A stretch of DNA of 30,940 nucleotides from NCBI GenBank assembly GCA_002343715.1, contig DDSA01000127.1:1-30940 (forward strand). Reading direction: 5' to 3'. This DNA comes from Phycisphaerales bacterium UBA2402. GTDB taxonomy: Bacteria; Planctomycetota; Phycisphaerae; Phycisphaerales; UBA1924. The position numbers were made by a program, and so were the translations under genes. Positions 16,898-24,227 of this stretch are shown here, one piece after another (positions within the stretch are counted from its first letter, which is position 1; each line of letters begins with the position of its first letter). Under the pieces are notes generated by a model. The model was not told the DNA's origin. It saw only the letters and a list, made by a program, of their open reading frames with translations, and searched no databases.

Positions 16898-17260
16898 GTT
16901 AACGGTCTGGGCTTTTCGCCCACCGCGCGTATCTCTCGGGAATCGTGGCACTTCCTGAAAGTCCGCGATTTGCCGGGCGCTCTCGAATCCGAGACATCCT
17001 AACGGCGGATCGGTCGCCACGCCGGGGTTGGGGGCCGAAAGTCTCTCCGCGCTCTCAAACTCTCTGGGCGTTGTGGTTAACGCGCTGTCGGGGTGAACGA
17101 GGGGTGAGATTCGGACCCTGCGCCGCTCCCCGACCGTTTCGCGTATTCAGAGGCAGACGGCCCGCACCGGACGCGGGCCCCATTCCAGCATCAGGTGCGA
17201 AGCCGAGCGCCAAGCGCACGCCCGCACGGATGCATGTCCCCCTTCACGGAGGATGTGACC
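16898..17260. other. Gene-free stretch between tRNA-Asn and recombinase cassette
   Basis: No coding region, promoter or clear repeat of the tRNA end is seen here. GTGGTTAACG occurs at 17073-17082 and again at 17496-17505. If the accessory island starts at the tRNA, its left end lies in this stretch. The last bases carry the Shine-Dalgarno sequence of the next gene (GGAGG, 17248-17252). Confidence 0.45.
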
Positions 17261-17503
17261 GTGCACGACACCGCGCTCATGGACGAAGCGTCCGCCCCCA
17301 CCCTCCCAACTGCCTCGCTTGATCCCGATGCCCCGACGACGCCCGTGGCGCGACTGAATGCCATCGCCGCCATCTTCGCCGAGGGCATCCGCCGCCGGCG
17401 ACGTCACGTCGCCATTTCGGGGCCGAGCATCGAGCATCAAGAAGGCTCTCCGACGCGACTTGAACTCTCCGAGCATGCCCGCCCTGATGGGTCGCGTGGT
17501 TAA
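17261..17503 (+). CDS. Small hypothetical protein of the DUF2924/recombinase cassette
   Basis: The start is GTG 17261, eight bases after a perfect GGAGG (17248-17252), giving 80 residues. The N-terminus is acidic and Pro/Thr rich. The middle holds VARLNAIAAIFAEGIRRRRRH, a helix ending in a basic patch, and the C-terminus is polar. Small proteins of this layout accompany DUF2924 and recombinase genes in planctomycete genomes, to my recollection, and the role is unknown. An RR-rich helix could contact DNA or the recombinase. It is followed after 23 bases by the DUF2924 gene, and the gap contains a small hairpin (CGTGGT/ACCACG, 17495-17511) that includes the stop codon. Confidence 0.65.
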   Translation: MHDTALMDEASAPTLPTASLDPDAPTTPVARLNAIAAIFAEGIRRRRRHVAISGPSIEHQEGSPTRLELSEHARPDGSRG

Positions 17504-17526
17504 CGACCACGAGAACGGAGACCCCG

Positions 17527-18048
17527 GTGGCGATCGATGTGAATGCAGCCGAACGGACCTTGGAACAGATGACGGTGCCGCAGCTGAAGCAGCGGTACGC
17601 CAAGGTCTACGGCGAAGAAACTCGCACGCACCACAAGGTGCTGCTCATCAAACGGATTCTCTGGCGGATGCAGGCGCTTCGGGAGGGGGACCTCTCCGAG
17701 CGCGCCCGCCAGCGGGCACGCGAACTGGCCAATGACGCCGACCTGCGGCGAAGCCCGCCACGCGCCCAATCGCCGGACGCGCCCAAGCCCCGGGCCAACG
17801 GCGAGAGCGTGGTGAGCGTGCCCATCCACACGCGAGAGGACGGGCGGCTGCCGCCACCTGGGACGGTCCTCCGCCGCGAGTACAAGGGCCGCGCCGTGTT
17901 TGTCCGGGTGCTGCCCAAGGGCTTCGAGTTTGAGGGAGAGGTCTACCGGTCGCTGAGCGCCATCGCTGCGAAGGTGACCGGTTCGCACTGGAACGGATTC
18001 CGCTTCTTCGGGCTCAATGAGCCCGGCACCACGGAGGGCAACGTATGA
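17527..18048 (+). CDS. DUF2924 family protein
   Basis: The 173-residue product starts at GTG 17527, with GGAG at 17517-17520. An N-terminal helical region (VPQLKQRYAKVYGEETRTHHKVLLIKRILWRMQAL, residues about 16-50) is followed by a basic linker. A compact C-terminal domain then carries LPPPGTVLRREYKGRAVFVRVLPKGFEFEGEVYRSLSAIAAKVTGSHWNGFRFFGL, the DUF2924 signature. The C-terminal part resembles small DNA-binding modules found beside phage and transposon recombinases, but the biochemical role is not established. The gene overlaps the recombinase start (ATGA 18045-18048), so the two products are probably made in linked amounts. Confidence 0.85.
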   Translation: MAIDVNAAERTLEQMTVPQLKQRYAKVYGEETRTHHKVLLIKRILWRMQALREGDLSERARQRARELANDADLRRSPPRAQSPDAPKPRANGESVVSVPIHTREDGRLPPPGTVLRREYKGRAVFVRVLPKGFEFEGEVYRSLSAIAAKVTGSHWNGFRFFGLNEPGTTEGNV

Positions 18049-19637
18049 GATCGTCCATCACTACAGCACCGTCCAAGCAGTCCGGCGTGCCGGCGGTGCG
18101 GTGCGCTATCTACACCCGCAAGTCCAGCGAACAGGGGCTCGAGCAGGAGTTCAACTCGCTGCACGCCCAGCGCGAGAGTGCGGAGGCCTACATCGCCAGC
18201 ATGAAGCACGAGGGGTGGGTGGCGCTGCCGGACCAGTACAACGATGGCGGCTTCACCGGCGGGAACACCGACCGACCCGGTTGCCAGCGGCTCATGGCGG
18301 ACATCGAGGCCGGAAAGATTGATTGCGTGGTGGTCTACAAGGTCGACCGCCTGTCGCGCTCGCTCCTGGACTTTGCCCGCATGATGGCGGTCTTCGAGAA
18401 GCACCGCGTGTCGTTCGTGTCTGTGACGCAGCAGTTCAACACCACGCAGTCGATGGGGCGGCTCACGCTGAACATCCTGCTCTCGTTCGCCCAGTTCGAG
18501 CGCGAGATCATCTCCGAGCGCACCCGCGACAAGATCGCCGCGTCCAAGCGCAAGGGCAAGTGGTTCGGCGGCAAGCCAATCCTGGGGTACGACCTCGCGC
18601 CCCAGCCCGCGGGCGGGAGCAAGCTCGTGGTCAACGCCGCGGAGGCGGAGCTCGTCCGCGAGGTTTACCACTTGTACCTGGAGCACCGCTCGCTCACCAA
18701 GGTGGCCCAGATCCTCCACGCCCGAGGCAGCACGAGCAAGCGATGGACGACGCGCAAGGGCACGGCGGTCGGCGGTCGCGTGTGGGACAAGCACCTGTTG
18801 ATCAACCTCCTCACCAACCCGGCCTATGTGGGCAAGGTCAAGCACAAGAAGGAGCTGTTCGCCGGCGAACACGCGGCCATTGTCGACGAGCGGCTTTGGC
18901 AGCAGGTCTTCCAGACGATCAAGCACAACGGCCGCACCGGCGGCATGCACGTCCGCAACCAGCACGGGGCGCTGCTCAAAGGGCTGATCCACTGCGGGCC
19001 GTGCGGGCACGCGATGGGCCACACCTACAGCGTCAAAGACGGGAAGGCTGCGTACCGCTACTACGTCTGCTACGTCGCCCAGAAACAGGGCTGGCACGCG
19101 TGCCCGTCGGGTTCCTTGCCCGCCGAGCAGATCGAAAGGTTGGTAGTCGACCGGATCAAGCACATCGGCGGCGATAGCGCGCTGGTCGCCGCCACCTTCC
19201 GCCAACTCCAGAGCGGCGTTCGGACGCGAGCTGCGCAAATCGAGAAGGATCAGGCCGCCGGCGCTCGTGAGATCCAGAAGATCGAGACCGAGCTCCGCAA
19301 GGTCGCCGCCACAGCGGGCACTGATGCCAACGCCGCCGCCCGTCTGGCCGACCTCCACGAACGCCTGGCGACGGCCAACGAGCGGGCGCGAGTTCTTCGC
19401 GCCGAGGCGGACCAGGTCGACGGTGAGTCGATCACCCAGTCCGACGTCGCGGCCTCGCTTCGCGAGTTCGCCGCGACGTGGGACGTGCTCTACCCGCGGG
19501 AACAGGCGGCCGTGCTGGCGAACCTTGTCAAACGGGTGGACTACGACGGTGCAAAGAAGACGGTGTCGATCACGTTCCATCCGGCCGGGCTGCGCACGCT
19601 CGGCCAAGCACCCGTTGAGCACGAGGAGGTCGCATGA
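18045..19637 (+). CDS. Large serine recombinase (site-specific integrase/transposase)
   Basis: This 530-residue protein cuts and rejoins DNA by a phosphoserine intermediate. The resolvase domain (residues about 20-165) contains YTRKSS with nucleophile Ser27, then FTGGNTDRPGCQRLM, VVVYKVDRLSRSLLDFARMM and FEREIISERTRDKI. The recombinase domain follows (LTNPAYVGKVKHKKELF). A zinc ribbon has Cys317, Cys320, Cys342 and Cys353. After that comes a long coiled-coil-like segment (residues about 380-460). It has the length and layout of phage-type large serine integrases or transposases. It probably drives movement of the surrounding element. It is translationally coupled at both ends (ATGA upstream and downstream). 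Confidence 0.95.
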   Translation: MRSSITTAPSKQSGVPAVRCAIYTRKSSEQGLEQEFNSLHAQRESAEAYIASMKHEGWVALPDQYNDGGFTGGNTDRPGCQRLMADIEAGKIDCVVVYKVDRLSRSLLDFARMMAVFEKHRVSFVSVTQQFNTTQSMGRLTLNILLSFAQFEREIISERTRDKIAASKRKGKWFGGKPILGYDLAPQPAGGSKLVVNAAEAELVREVYHLYLEHRSLTKVAQILHARGSTSKRWTTRKGTAVGGRVWDKHLLINLLTNPAYVGKVKHKKELFAGEHAAIVDERLWQQVFQTIKHNGRTGGMHVRNQHGALLKGLIHCGPCGHAMGHTYSVKDGKAAYRYYVCYVAQKQGWHACPSGSLPAEQIERLVVDRIKHIGGDSALVAATFRQLQSGVRTRAAQIEKDQAAGAREIQKIETELRKVAATAGTDANAAARLADLHERLATANERARVLRAEADQVDGESITQSDVAASLREFAATWDVLYPREQAAVLANLVKRVDYDGAKKTVSITFHPAGLRTLGQAPVEHEEVA

Positions 19638-20068
19638 AAGACATGCACGACGTCACGATCGAGTTCCCAGTGCACTTCACGCGGGGGGCGGCGGGCCGGA
19701 AAGAGGTCAACGTCGGCGTGGAGCCCGCCGCGTCGCCCGTTGAAGCGGGCCGCGTTCCCCGTGTCGCCCGCCTGATGGCGCTGGCGATCCGGTTCGAGGA
19801 GTTGGTTCGGATGGGCGAGGTCGAATCCCATGCCGATCTGGCCCGCCTCGGCCAAGTCACGCGGGCTCGGATCAGCCAGGTCATGGACCTGCTGTGCCTA
19901 GCTCCGGACATCCAGGAGGAGTTGCTGTTCCTGCCTCGCATTGAGCGTGAACGGGATGCGGTCAGCGAGCACGAACTGCGCAAAGTGTGTGCCGTATCCG
20001 ACTGGCGCGAGCAGCGCCGGCGCTGGGGAGAGTTGGCGGACGCTGCACACGGCTCATCGAACTTATGA
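19634..20068 (+). CDS. HTH protein of the recombinase cassette
   Basis: The 144-residue product begins within the recombinase stop (ATGA). Its middle holds a helix-turn-helix of ParB/KorB style: ESHADLARLGQVTRARISQVMDLLCLAPDIQEELLFLP (residues about 60-100). The N-terminus is strand-like (VTIEFPVHFTRG) and the C-terminus is basic. It could be the directionality or regulatory factor of the element, binding DNA next to the recombination site. The function is inferred from position and fold only. Confidence 0.75.
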   Translation: MKDMHDVTIEFPVHFTRGAAGRKEVNVGVEPAASPVEAGRVPRVARLMALAIRFEELVRMGEVESHADLARLGQVTRARISQVMDLLCLAPDIQEELLFLPRIERERDAVSEHELRKVCAVSDWREQRRRWGELADAAHGSSNL

Positions 20069-20278
20069 AAACCCGGCGGAGATCGTGAACTTGGGAAGCG
20101 AAGTCTGAGGCATGCAAACTCGAACGACAACCAGCGAGCCTCGCGATCGGGGGGGGGTATGCAAAGAGAGGATGGATGCGGGGATCGAATGGTGCTCCGC
20201 CGCTCACGCCGATATTCGCCTCTATCGGGAGGCGAGCGCGTCTCGCGGACCACTCCGCTCGGCCCGATGAGGCGAGTT

Positions 20279-20309
20279 GAGAATGCCACTTCTCGGCCTC
20301 TCGAAGGCC
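20279..20309 (-). terminator. Tandem stem-loops just after the fic stop codon
   Basis: Two adjacent hairpins lie directly 3' of fic on the minus strand. GGCCT/AGGCC (20295-20309) has a five-base loop, and GAGAA/TTCTC (20279-20294) has a six-base loop. The first begins six bases after the stop codon. There is no T-run, so termination is plausible but unproven. The HTH gene converges on this spot from the other side. Confidence 0.35.
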
Positions 20310-20314
20310 AACCG

Positions 20315-21841
20315 TCAGCCCCCCAGGCCGCTGTCGGGCTGCTTGTACCCCTCCGCCACGGCTCGCTCGAGTCGGTCAATTTCGTCATTGGTCAACAGCT
20401 GGAAGTGCGACTCCCGCTTCCGCTGGGACAACTTCCCGTTGTTCTGCAGGCAGAATCGGATTAACAGGTCGATGTCGCGATCGGGCATGTCGACGATCGC
20501 CTGCACGGAGCGCTTTGTGTCGTCGTAGTTCGCCAGGAATGCCAGCTCTTCGACGAGTTCAGTTTCGATGGTCTGCTCGACGAAGGTGAACAGGCTCTCG
20601 ACCTGCACGGTCATGTCCGGGTACCGGTACCACACGCCGGGATCGTTGTGGACCGTCATGCGCCCCTGATCGTCGAGCGTGTATTCCACCAACCCCAAGA
20701 GCGGGCGTGAGAAGGCCTCAAGCGACGCGTCGTACTTGGCGGCCTGCTTGAGCATCGCCGCCGAAACCGGGAAGATCACGCCGTCCGGCACGAAACCTCT
20801 CCGACTGAGGATGTTGTGGATGAGGAGACGGTGGATGCGGCCGTTGCCATCCTCGAACGGGTGGACGAACACGAAGCCGTATCCGACGATCGCCGCCTGG
20901 ACAACTGGATGGACGGAGCCGCGCTCCATCCGTACGTGCGCCGAGATGATCCCCGCCATCAGGGCCGTGACGTGCTCGGGCTTCGGGCAGACGTAGTGCA
21001 CGCGCTCCTTCCCGATGGAGACCGTCTCGCCGACGTAGTTTTGGCTGTCGCGGTAGTCGTCATCCTTGAACCGAGGGTCCACGATCTGATTCTGGAGATC
21101 GATCAGCCGCGGCTTGGTGCACAGGTCCTCCTTTAGAGCGACTCGCAGAAGAGCGATGAATCGCTCAGTTCTGTTCGCGTCCGGCTTGATGTTCTCAATC
21201 TCGAAGGACGACTTTGTTTCCTTCGTGTACAGGTAGCTCAGTGCTCGTCGGAGGAGTTCAGGAGAGTACGACGAGATCAGTGTTCTGCACCGGGCGGAAA
21301 GATCCCGTGCGATGAACGCCGAAATGGTCTTCGTTCGCCGAATCGTCGGACAGAAGCTTGCATCGCCGAGCAGATTGTTGTTGACACGCTGGCGTCGAAT
21401 CGGCTCCGCGCGATCGAACGTGAAGTGCTCCTCGCTCTCCAGGAGATCCACGTAGTTTCCCTGCGTCAGGTCGGCAAGCGGGAGACGATCGCCGGTCAGC
21501 ATCTCGTAGAAGTACCAGATGCGGCGGGCGTATTTCCCGTTCGGCTTCGAGTTGATGTATCTGGCGATCTCGTCCGCCCCGATCGCCGGCAGAAGGACCG
21601 CCAGCATGCCAAGGTTCATTCCGTCGTACTTCAGGGCGAACTCGAGGTGGTCTCCTGGACTCGCACCCGGCCAGTACGCAGCCGGGTACGTCTCTACGAC
21701 CTCGCCCGCTGATGAATCGGTTCGTCGGGTACTACCCTCAGAAATGACGGACCGATGCCAGTTTGGCATCGCGCGGATCGCATATCGATCGAGCAGCGCG
21801 GTGTAGCCTGCGGGCCGGGTTGTCGCCTTTGGCTGGTCCAT
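20315..21841 (-). CDS. Fic-family protein (putative AMP transferase) with inhibitory motif
   Basis: This 508-residue protein belongs to the Fic family, which usually transfers AMP from ATP onto hydroxyl groups of target proteins. The catalytic motif HPFEDGNGR spans residues 327-335 with His327. The inhibitory motif [S/T]xxxE[G/N] is present as SFEIEN (residues 212-217, Glu216), before the core, which places it in class II and predicts that activity is repressed until the helix is displaced. The N-terminal region (residues about 70-130) resembles the extension found in Fic proteins that act as regulators or toxins. The start at 21841 is supported by AGGAG (complement of 21848-21852) six bases upstream. 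The gene is divergent from jetA. It may be a regulator of, or accessory to, the defence operon, or an independent toxin-like gene. Confidence 0.88.
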   Translation of the reverse strand: MDQPKATTRPAGYTALLDRYAIRAMPNWHRSVISEGSTRRTDSSAGEVVETYPAAYWPGASPGDHLEFALKYDGMNLGMLAVLLPAIGADEIARYINSKPNGKYARRIWYFYEMLTGDRLPLADLTQGNYVDLLESEEHFTFDRAEPIRRQRVNNNLLGDASFCPTIRRTKTISAFIARDLSARCRTLISSYSPELLRRALSYLYTKETKSSFEIENIKPDANRTERFIALLRVALKEDLCTKPRLIDLQNQIVDPRFKDDDYRDSQNYVGETVSIGKERVHYVCPKPEHVTALMAGIISAHVRMERGSVHPVVQAAIVGYGFVFVHPFEDGNGRIHRLLIHNILSRRGFVPDGVIFPVSAAMLKQAAKYDASLEAFSRPLLGLVEYTLDDQGRMTVHNDPGVWYRYPDMTVQVESLFTFVEQTIETELVEELAFLANYDDTKRSVQAIVDMPDRDIDLLIRFCLQNNGKLSQRKRESHFQLLTNDEIDRLERAVAEGYKQPDSGLGG

Positions 21842-22144
21842 TGCTGACTCCTCAAAACGGATACGTCGACGCCAAAATCGTTACGGAAGGCCATTGTACC
21901 GCCAAAACGTTTACGAAAGCGGGGCAAACTCAGTATGTTTGGATTGTGATCGGATTGCTCGTCCCAAAACTGGTACGGAGCACACGGCCTTCGGCACGAA
22001 CGGTCACCCGCAGTCGGATTTGCTCGCCAGAGCACCGCATCGGCATGGTTCGAAGCCGCCATGCGATCTCCATCGGAGCGCGGCCCGCAGATGCCGTGGC
22101 AACTACCCTATTCCCGTGGAAACCAGAGCGATCGGACAGCCGCC
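21842..22144. promoter_or_regulatory. Divergent intergenic control region between fic and jetA
   Basis: This 303-bp region separates two divergently transcribed genes and codes for no protein I can support. It contains four copies of a 13-bp motif (see the repeat entry) near the fic end. A TACAAT hexamer (complement of 21893-21898) lies in the fic orientation between copies two and three and could be the fic -10. No strong -35 was found. For jetA, no clear promoter was seen. The jetA start codon has only a weak Shine-Dalgarno sequence. Confidence 0.5.
21853..21977 (+). repeat. Four direct repeats CAAAAC-N3-TACG (candidate operator array)
   Basis: Copies lie at 21853-21865 (CAAAACGGATACG), 21873-21885 (CAAAATCGTTACG), 21903-21915 (CAAAACGTTTACG) and 21965-21977 (CAAAACTGGTACG), all in the same orientation. 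Start-to-start distances are 20, 30 and 62 bases, near whole turns of DNA, which would place bound proteins on one face. A degenerate fifth copy may lie at 21925-21937. Copy one lies next to the fic Shine-Dalgarno sequence and copies two and three flank a fic -10-like hexamer, so binding could repress fic and, from the other side, control jetA. The binding protein is unknown. Confidence 0.6.
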
Positions 22145-23614
22145 ATGCGCCTTGACCTGCTTCTCGCATATTTTGGCACGTCGCCAGCGCTGAAGTTGCT
22201 GCGGGCACAACACGCGCCGTTCGTGATTGACTTTCTCCACCGGCAATTCAAGGCACCAGGCCGCATCTCGCTACCCGCGTCTGATCTTGTAAGCGCTTTG
22301 AACGACTACCGGGAGTCCGTGCAAACAGCCCATCCGGACGCCTTGCGCGACAAACCCGAGCACTACCTGTCCGCTTGGTGTAGTGGGGAAACACGCTGGC
22401 TGCACCGCTCCGTCGAAGGGGGCCGGAACGAGCCGGTGTTTCAGTTGACGCCGCACACAGAGGACGTGTTCATATTCCTCGACCGCGCGCTCCAGAAGGA
22501 CCTGGGGTTCGTCGGCACCGAGTCCCGCCTGCGCGTCGTGATCAGCACTCTGGCCGATCTCGTCGCCGGTGCCTCGCACGATCCCGAAGTTCGCTTGGCG
22601 CATCTCCGAGAGGAACGCACAAGGATCGATGATGAGATCGGACAGATCCTGAGAGATGGCGGGGTCGAGGCGCGGTATGAACCGGCAGCGGTGCGAGAGC
22701 GGTTCGCCACCGCTGTTGGACTGCTCAAGGAACTGCTCTCGGATTTCCGCGCCGTTGAAGACCGCTTCAAGGAGATCACCCGCCAGGTACAGCGGCGGCA
22801 ACTTGATGGAAAGGACTCCCGAGGCGAGATTCTTCAGTTCGCGCTCGACGCAGAGGATGTTCTGAAGCAGGACGATCAGGGCGTGAGTTTCTACGAGTTT
22901 GTGCGCTTCATTCTCTCGCCCACCCAACAGGAAAAGCTCCAGACGATCATCGCCGAACTCGGGAGGATCGACGAACTTTCGCAGCAATCCGACGGGCTCG
23001 CCACGGTGCGCCGAATGGTGCCGTCACTGATCGCGGACGCCGAAAAGGTGATGCGGACCAATCAACGTCTCTCTGCCACGCTGCGGCGACTGCTGGATGT
23101 CCGGACCGCGTCGGATCGGCGTCGAGTAACCCAACTACTCGCGGACATCCGGGGTCTCGGTGCCGCCCTTGCCGATGCGCCCCCCGCGGCGATCAGCGCC
23201 ACGGTGGATGTTGGCGTCCATGTGGCATTCCCGTTCTCGCGGACGTTCTGGAGCCCTCCCGCCGAGTTTGCGAAGATGGACCTTTCGGAGGGACAGGTTG
23301 ACGATGCACGGCGTGTCGAGTTGTTCAGGATGCTCGCCCAACTCCATCGCCTCGACTGGGCAGCGATGCGACAACGCATTCATGCCCTTACATCCCGCAC
23401 CGGCAGGTCCATGACCCTTTCCGAGGTGGTGCGGGAGTTTCCACCGGAAGCAGGCATTGTCGAGCTCTTGGGATACATACAGATCGCCAAAGATGACGGA
23501 CACATCATCAGCCGTGAACGGTCCGAGGACATCCAGGTCGACGGGGCCGTCTCTCGCCGCGTCACCGTCCCGCTGATTGTGTTTCTCCCTCCCCAGGAGA
23601 CCGCGAATGCCTAA
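22145..23614 (+). CDS. jetA: Wadjet protein JetA (DUF3375)
   Basis: The 489-residue product starts at ATG 22145. A longer frame exists upstream, but the family-typical N-terminus is here: MRLDLLLAYFGTSPALKLLRAQHAPFVIDFLHRQFKAPGRISLPASDLVSALNDY. The same protein family, DUF3375, is the kleisin-like subunit of type I Wadjet, a relative of MukF, which bridges the JetC ATPase heads. Coiled-coil-like segments occupy residues about 190-330 (HLREERTRIDDEIGQIL, LLKELLSDFRAVEDRFKEIT). The C-terminal end (residues about 385-489, LSRTFWSPPAEFAKMDLSEGQ...EDIQVDGAVSRRVTVPLIVFLPP) looks like a winged-helix or strand-rich closing domain. The gene overlaps jetB by 8 bases. Confidence 0.93.
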   Translation: MRLDLLLAYFGTSPALKLLRAQHAPFVIDFLHRQFKAPGRISLPASDLVSALNDYRESVQTAHPDALRDKPEHYLSAWCSGETRWLHRSVEGGRNEPVFQLTPHTEDVFIFLDRALQKDLGFVGTESRLRVVISTLADLVAGASHDPEVRLAHLREERTRIDDEIGQILRDGGVEARYEPAAVRERFATAVGLLKELLSDFRAVEDRFKEITRQVQRRQLDGKDSRGEILQFALDAEDVLKQDDQGVSFYEFVRFILSPTQQEKLQTIIAELGRIDELSQQSDGLATVRRMVPSLIADAEKVMRTNQRLSATLRRLLDVRTASDRRRVTQLLADIRGLGAALADAPPAAISATVDVGVHVAFPFSRTFWSPPAEFAKMDLSEGQVDDARRVELFRMLAQLHRLDWAAMRQRIHALTSRTGRSMTLSEVVREFPPEAGIVELLGYIQIAKDDGHIISRERSEDIQVDGAVSRRVTVPLIVFLPPQETANA

Positions 23615-24227
23615 CCCCTCTTCATCTCCGATCCCCGAGTTCCGCGAATGGAGCATCGCGGCAGTTCGATTGCTGCAGGGGGTCATCTACGCGGACGAAG
23701 ACCGGGTGTGGAACCTTTTGCTGTCCAATCGGTCGCAGATTGAGACCTTCTTGGCCCGCTTGGGTCTCACGCTCGTCGTCGACGAAGCGGAGGGATACGC
23801 ATACGTGCGTCAATGGGGAGAAGACGAGTGCCCGAGTGGGTACGAGCAGCTGCCGAAGCTGGTTCGTCGCAGCCAACTCGGATATGCGCCCACGATGCTC
23901 GCCGTGCTGTTTCGGGACGAGCTCCGGCGGTTCGAAGAAGATGATCTTCACAACGAACGATGCGTTGTCGAGATCGACGCCATCTTCGACCAATGGAAGG
24001 GGTTCTTTCCCGCCCAATACGACGAAGTGCGTCAGCGCAAGGAGTTCAGCGCCGCCCTGCACAAACTCGATGACCTGGGGTTCGTGCGAAAGTTCGCCGA
24101 CAATCCCGAAGCGTGGGAAGTCCGCCGCATTCTGAAGGCGAAACTCCCCGCGTCCGAGCTCGAAACGCTGAAACAACAGTTGGCAGCAGCCGCGGCGGCT
24201 CGCACGCAGGGGGATTCTGATGCATGA
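23607..24227 (+). CDS. jetB: Wadjet protein JetB (DUF4194)
   Basis: The 206-residue product is the small KITE-like (MukE-type) subunit that binds the kleisin JetA. ATG 23607 has AGGAG (23595-23599) at good spacing and overlaps jetA by 8 bases, so it is preferred to an in-frame start ten codons earlier. Two winged-helix-like stretches are visible: AAVRLLQGVIYADEDRVWNLLLSNRSQIETFLARLGLTLVVDEAEGYAYVRQ near the N-terminus, and EVRQRKEFSAALHKLDDLGFVRKFADNPEAWEVRRILKAKLP near the C-terminus. The Ala-rich tail is short. The gene overlaps jetC by 8 bases. Confidence 0.93.
   Translation: MPNPSSSPIPEFREWSIAAVRLLQGVIYADEDRVWNLLLSNRSQIETFLARLGLTLVVDEAEGYAYVRQWGEDECPSGYEQLPKLVRRSQLGYAPTMLAVLFRDELRRFEEDDLHNERCVVEIDAIFDQWKGFFPAQYDEVRQRKEFSAALHKLDDLGFVRKFADNPEAWEVRRILKAKLPASELETLKQQLAAAAAARTQGDSDA

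Noticed and set aside
16832..17020. Minus-strand 62-codon open frame ending in PRPGLEPGT
   Set aside because: The C-terminal residues are the antisense translation of the tRNA-Asn T arm; GLEPGT-type endings are a known artefact of tRNA antisense frames.
17943..19622. 559-codon open frame antisense to the recombinase
   Set aside because: It is a shadow in high-GC sequence; the sense frame has a full recombinase with catalytic and zinc residues.
20149..20157. Run of nine G residues
   Set aside because: A single homopolymer in a non-coding gap; it does not lie in a gene or a promoter spacer that I can support, so phase variation is not argued.
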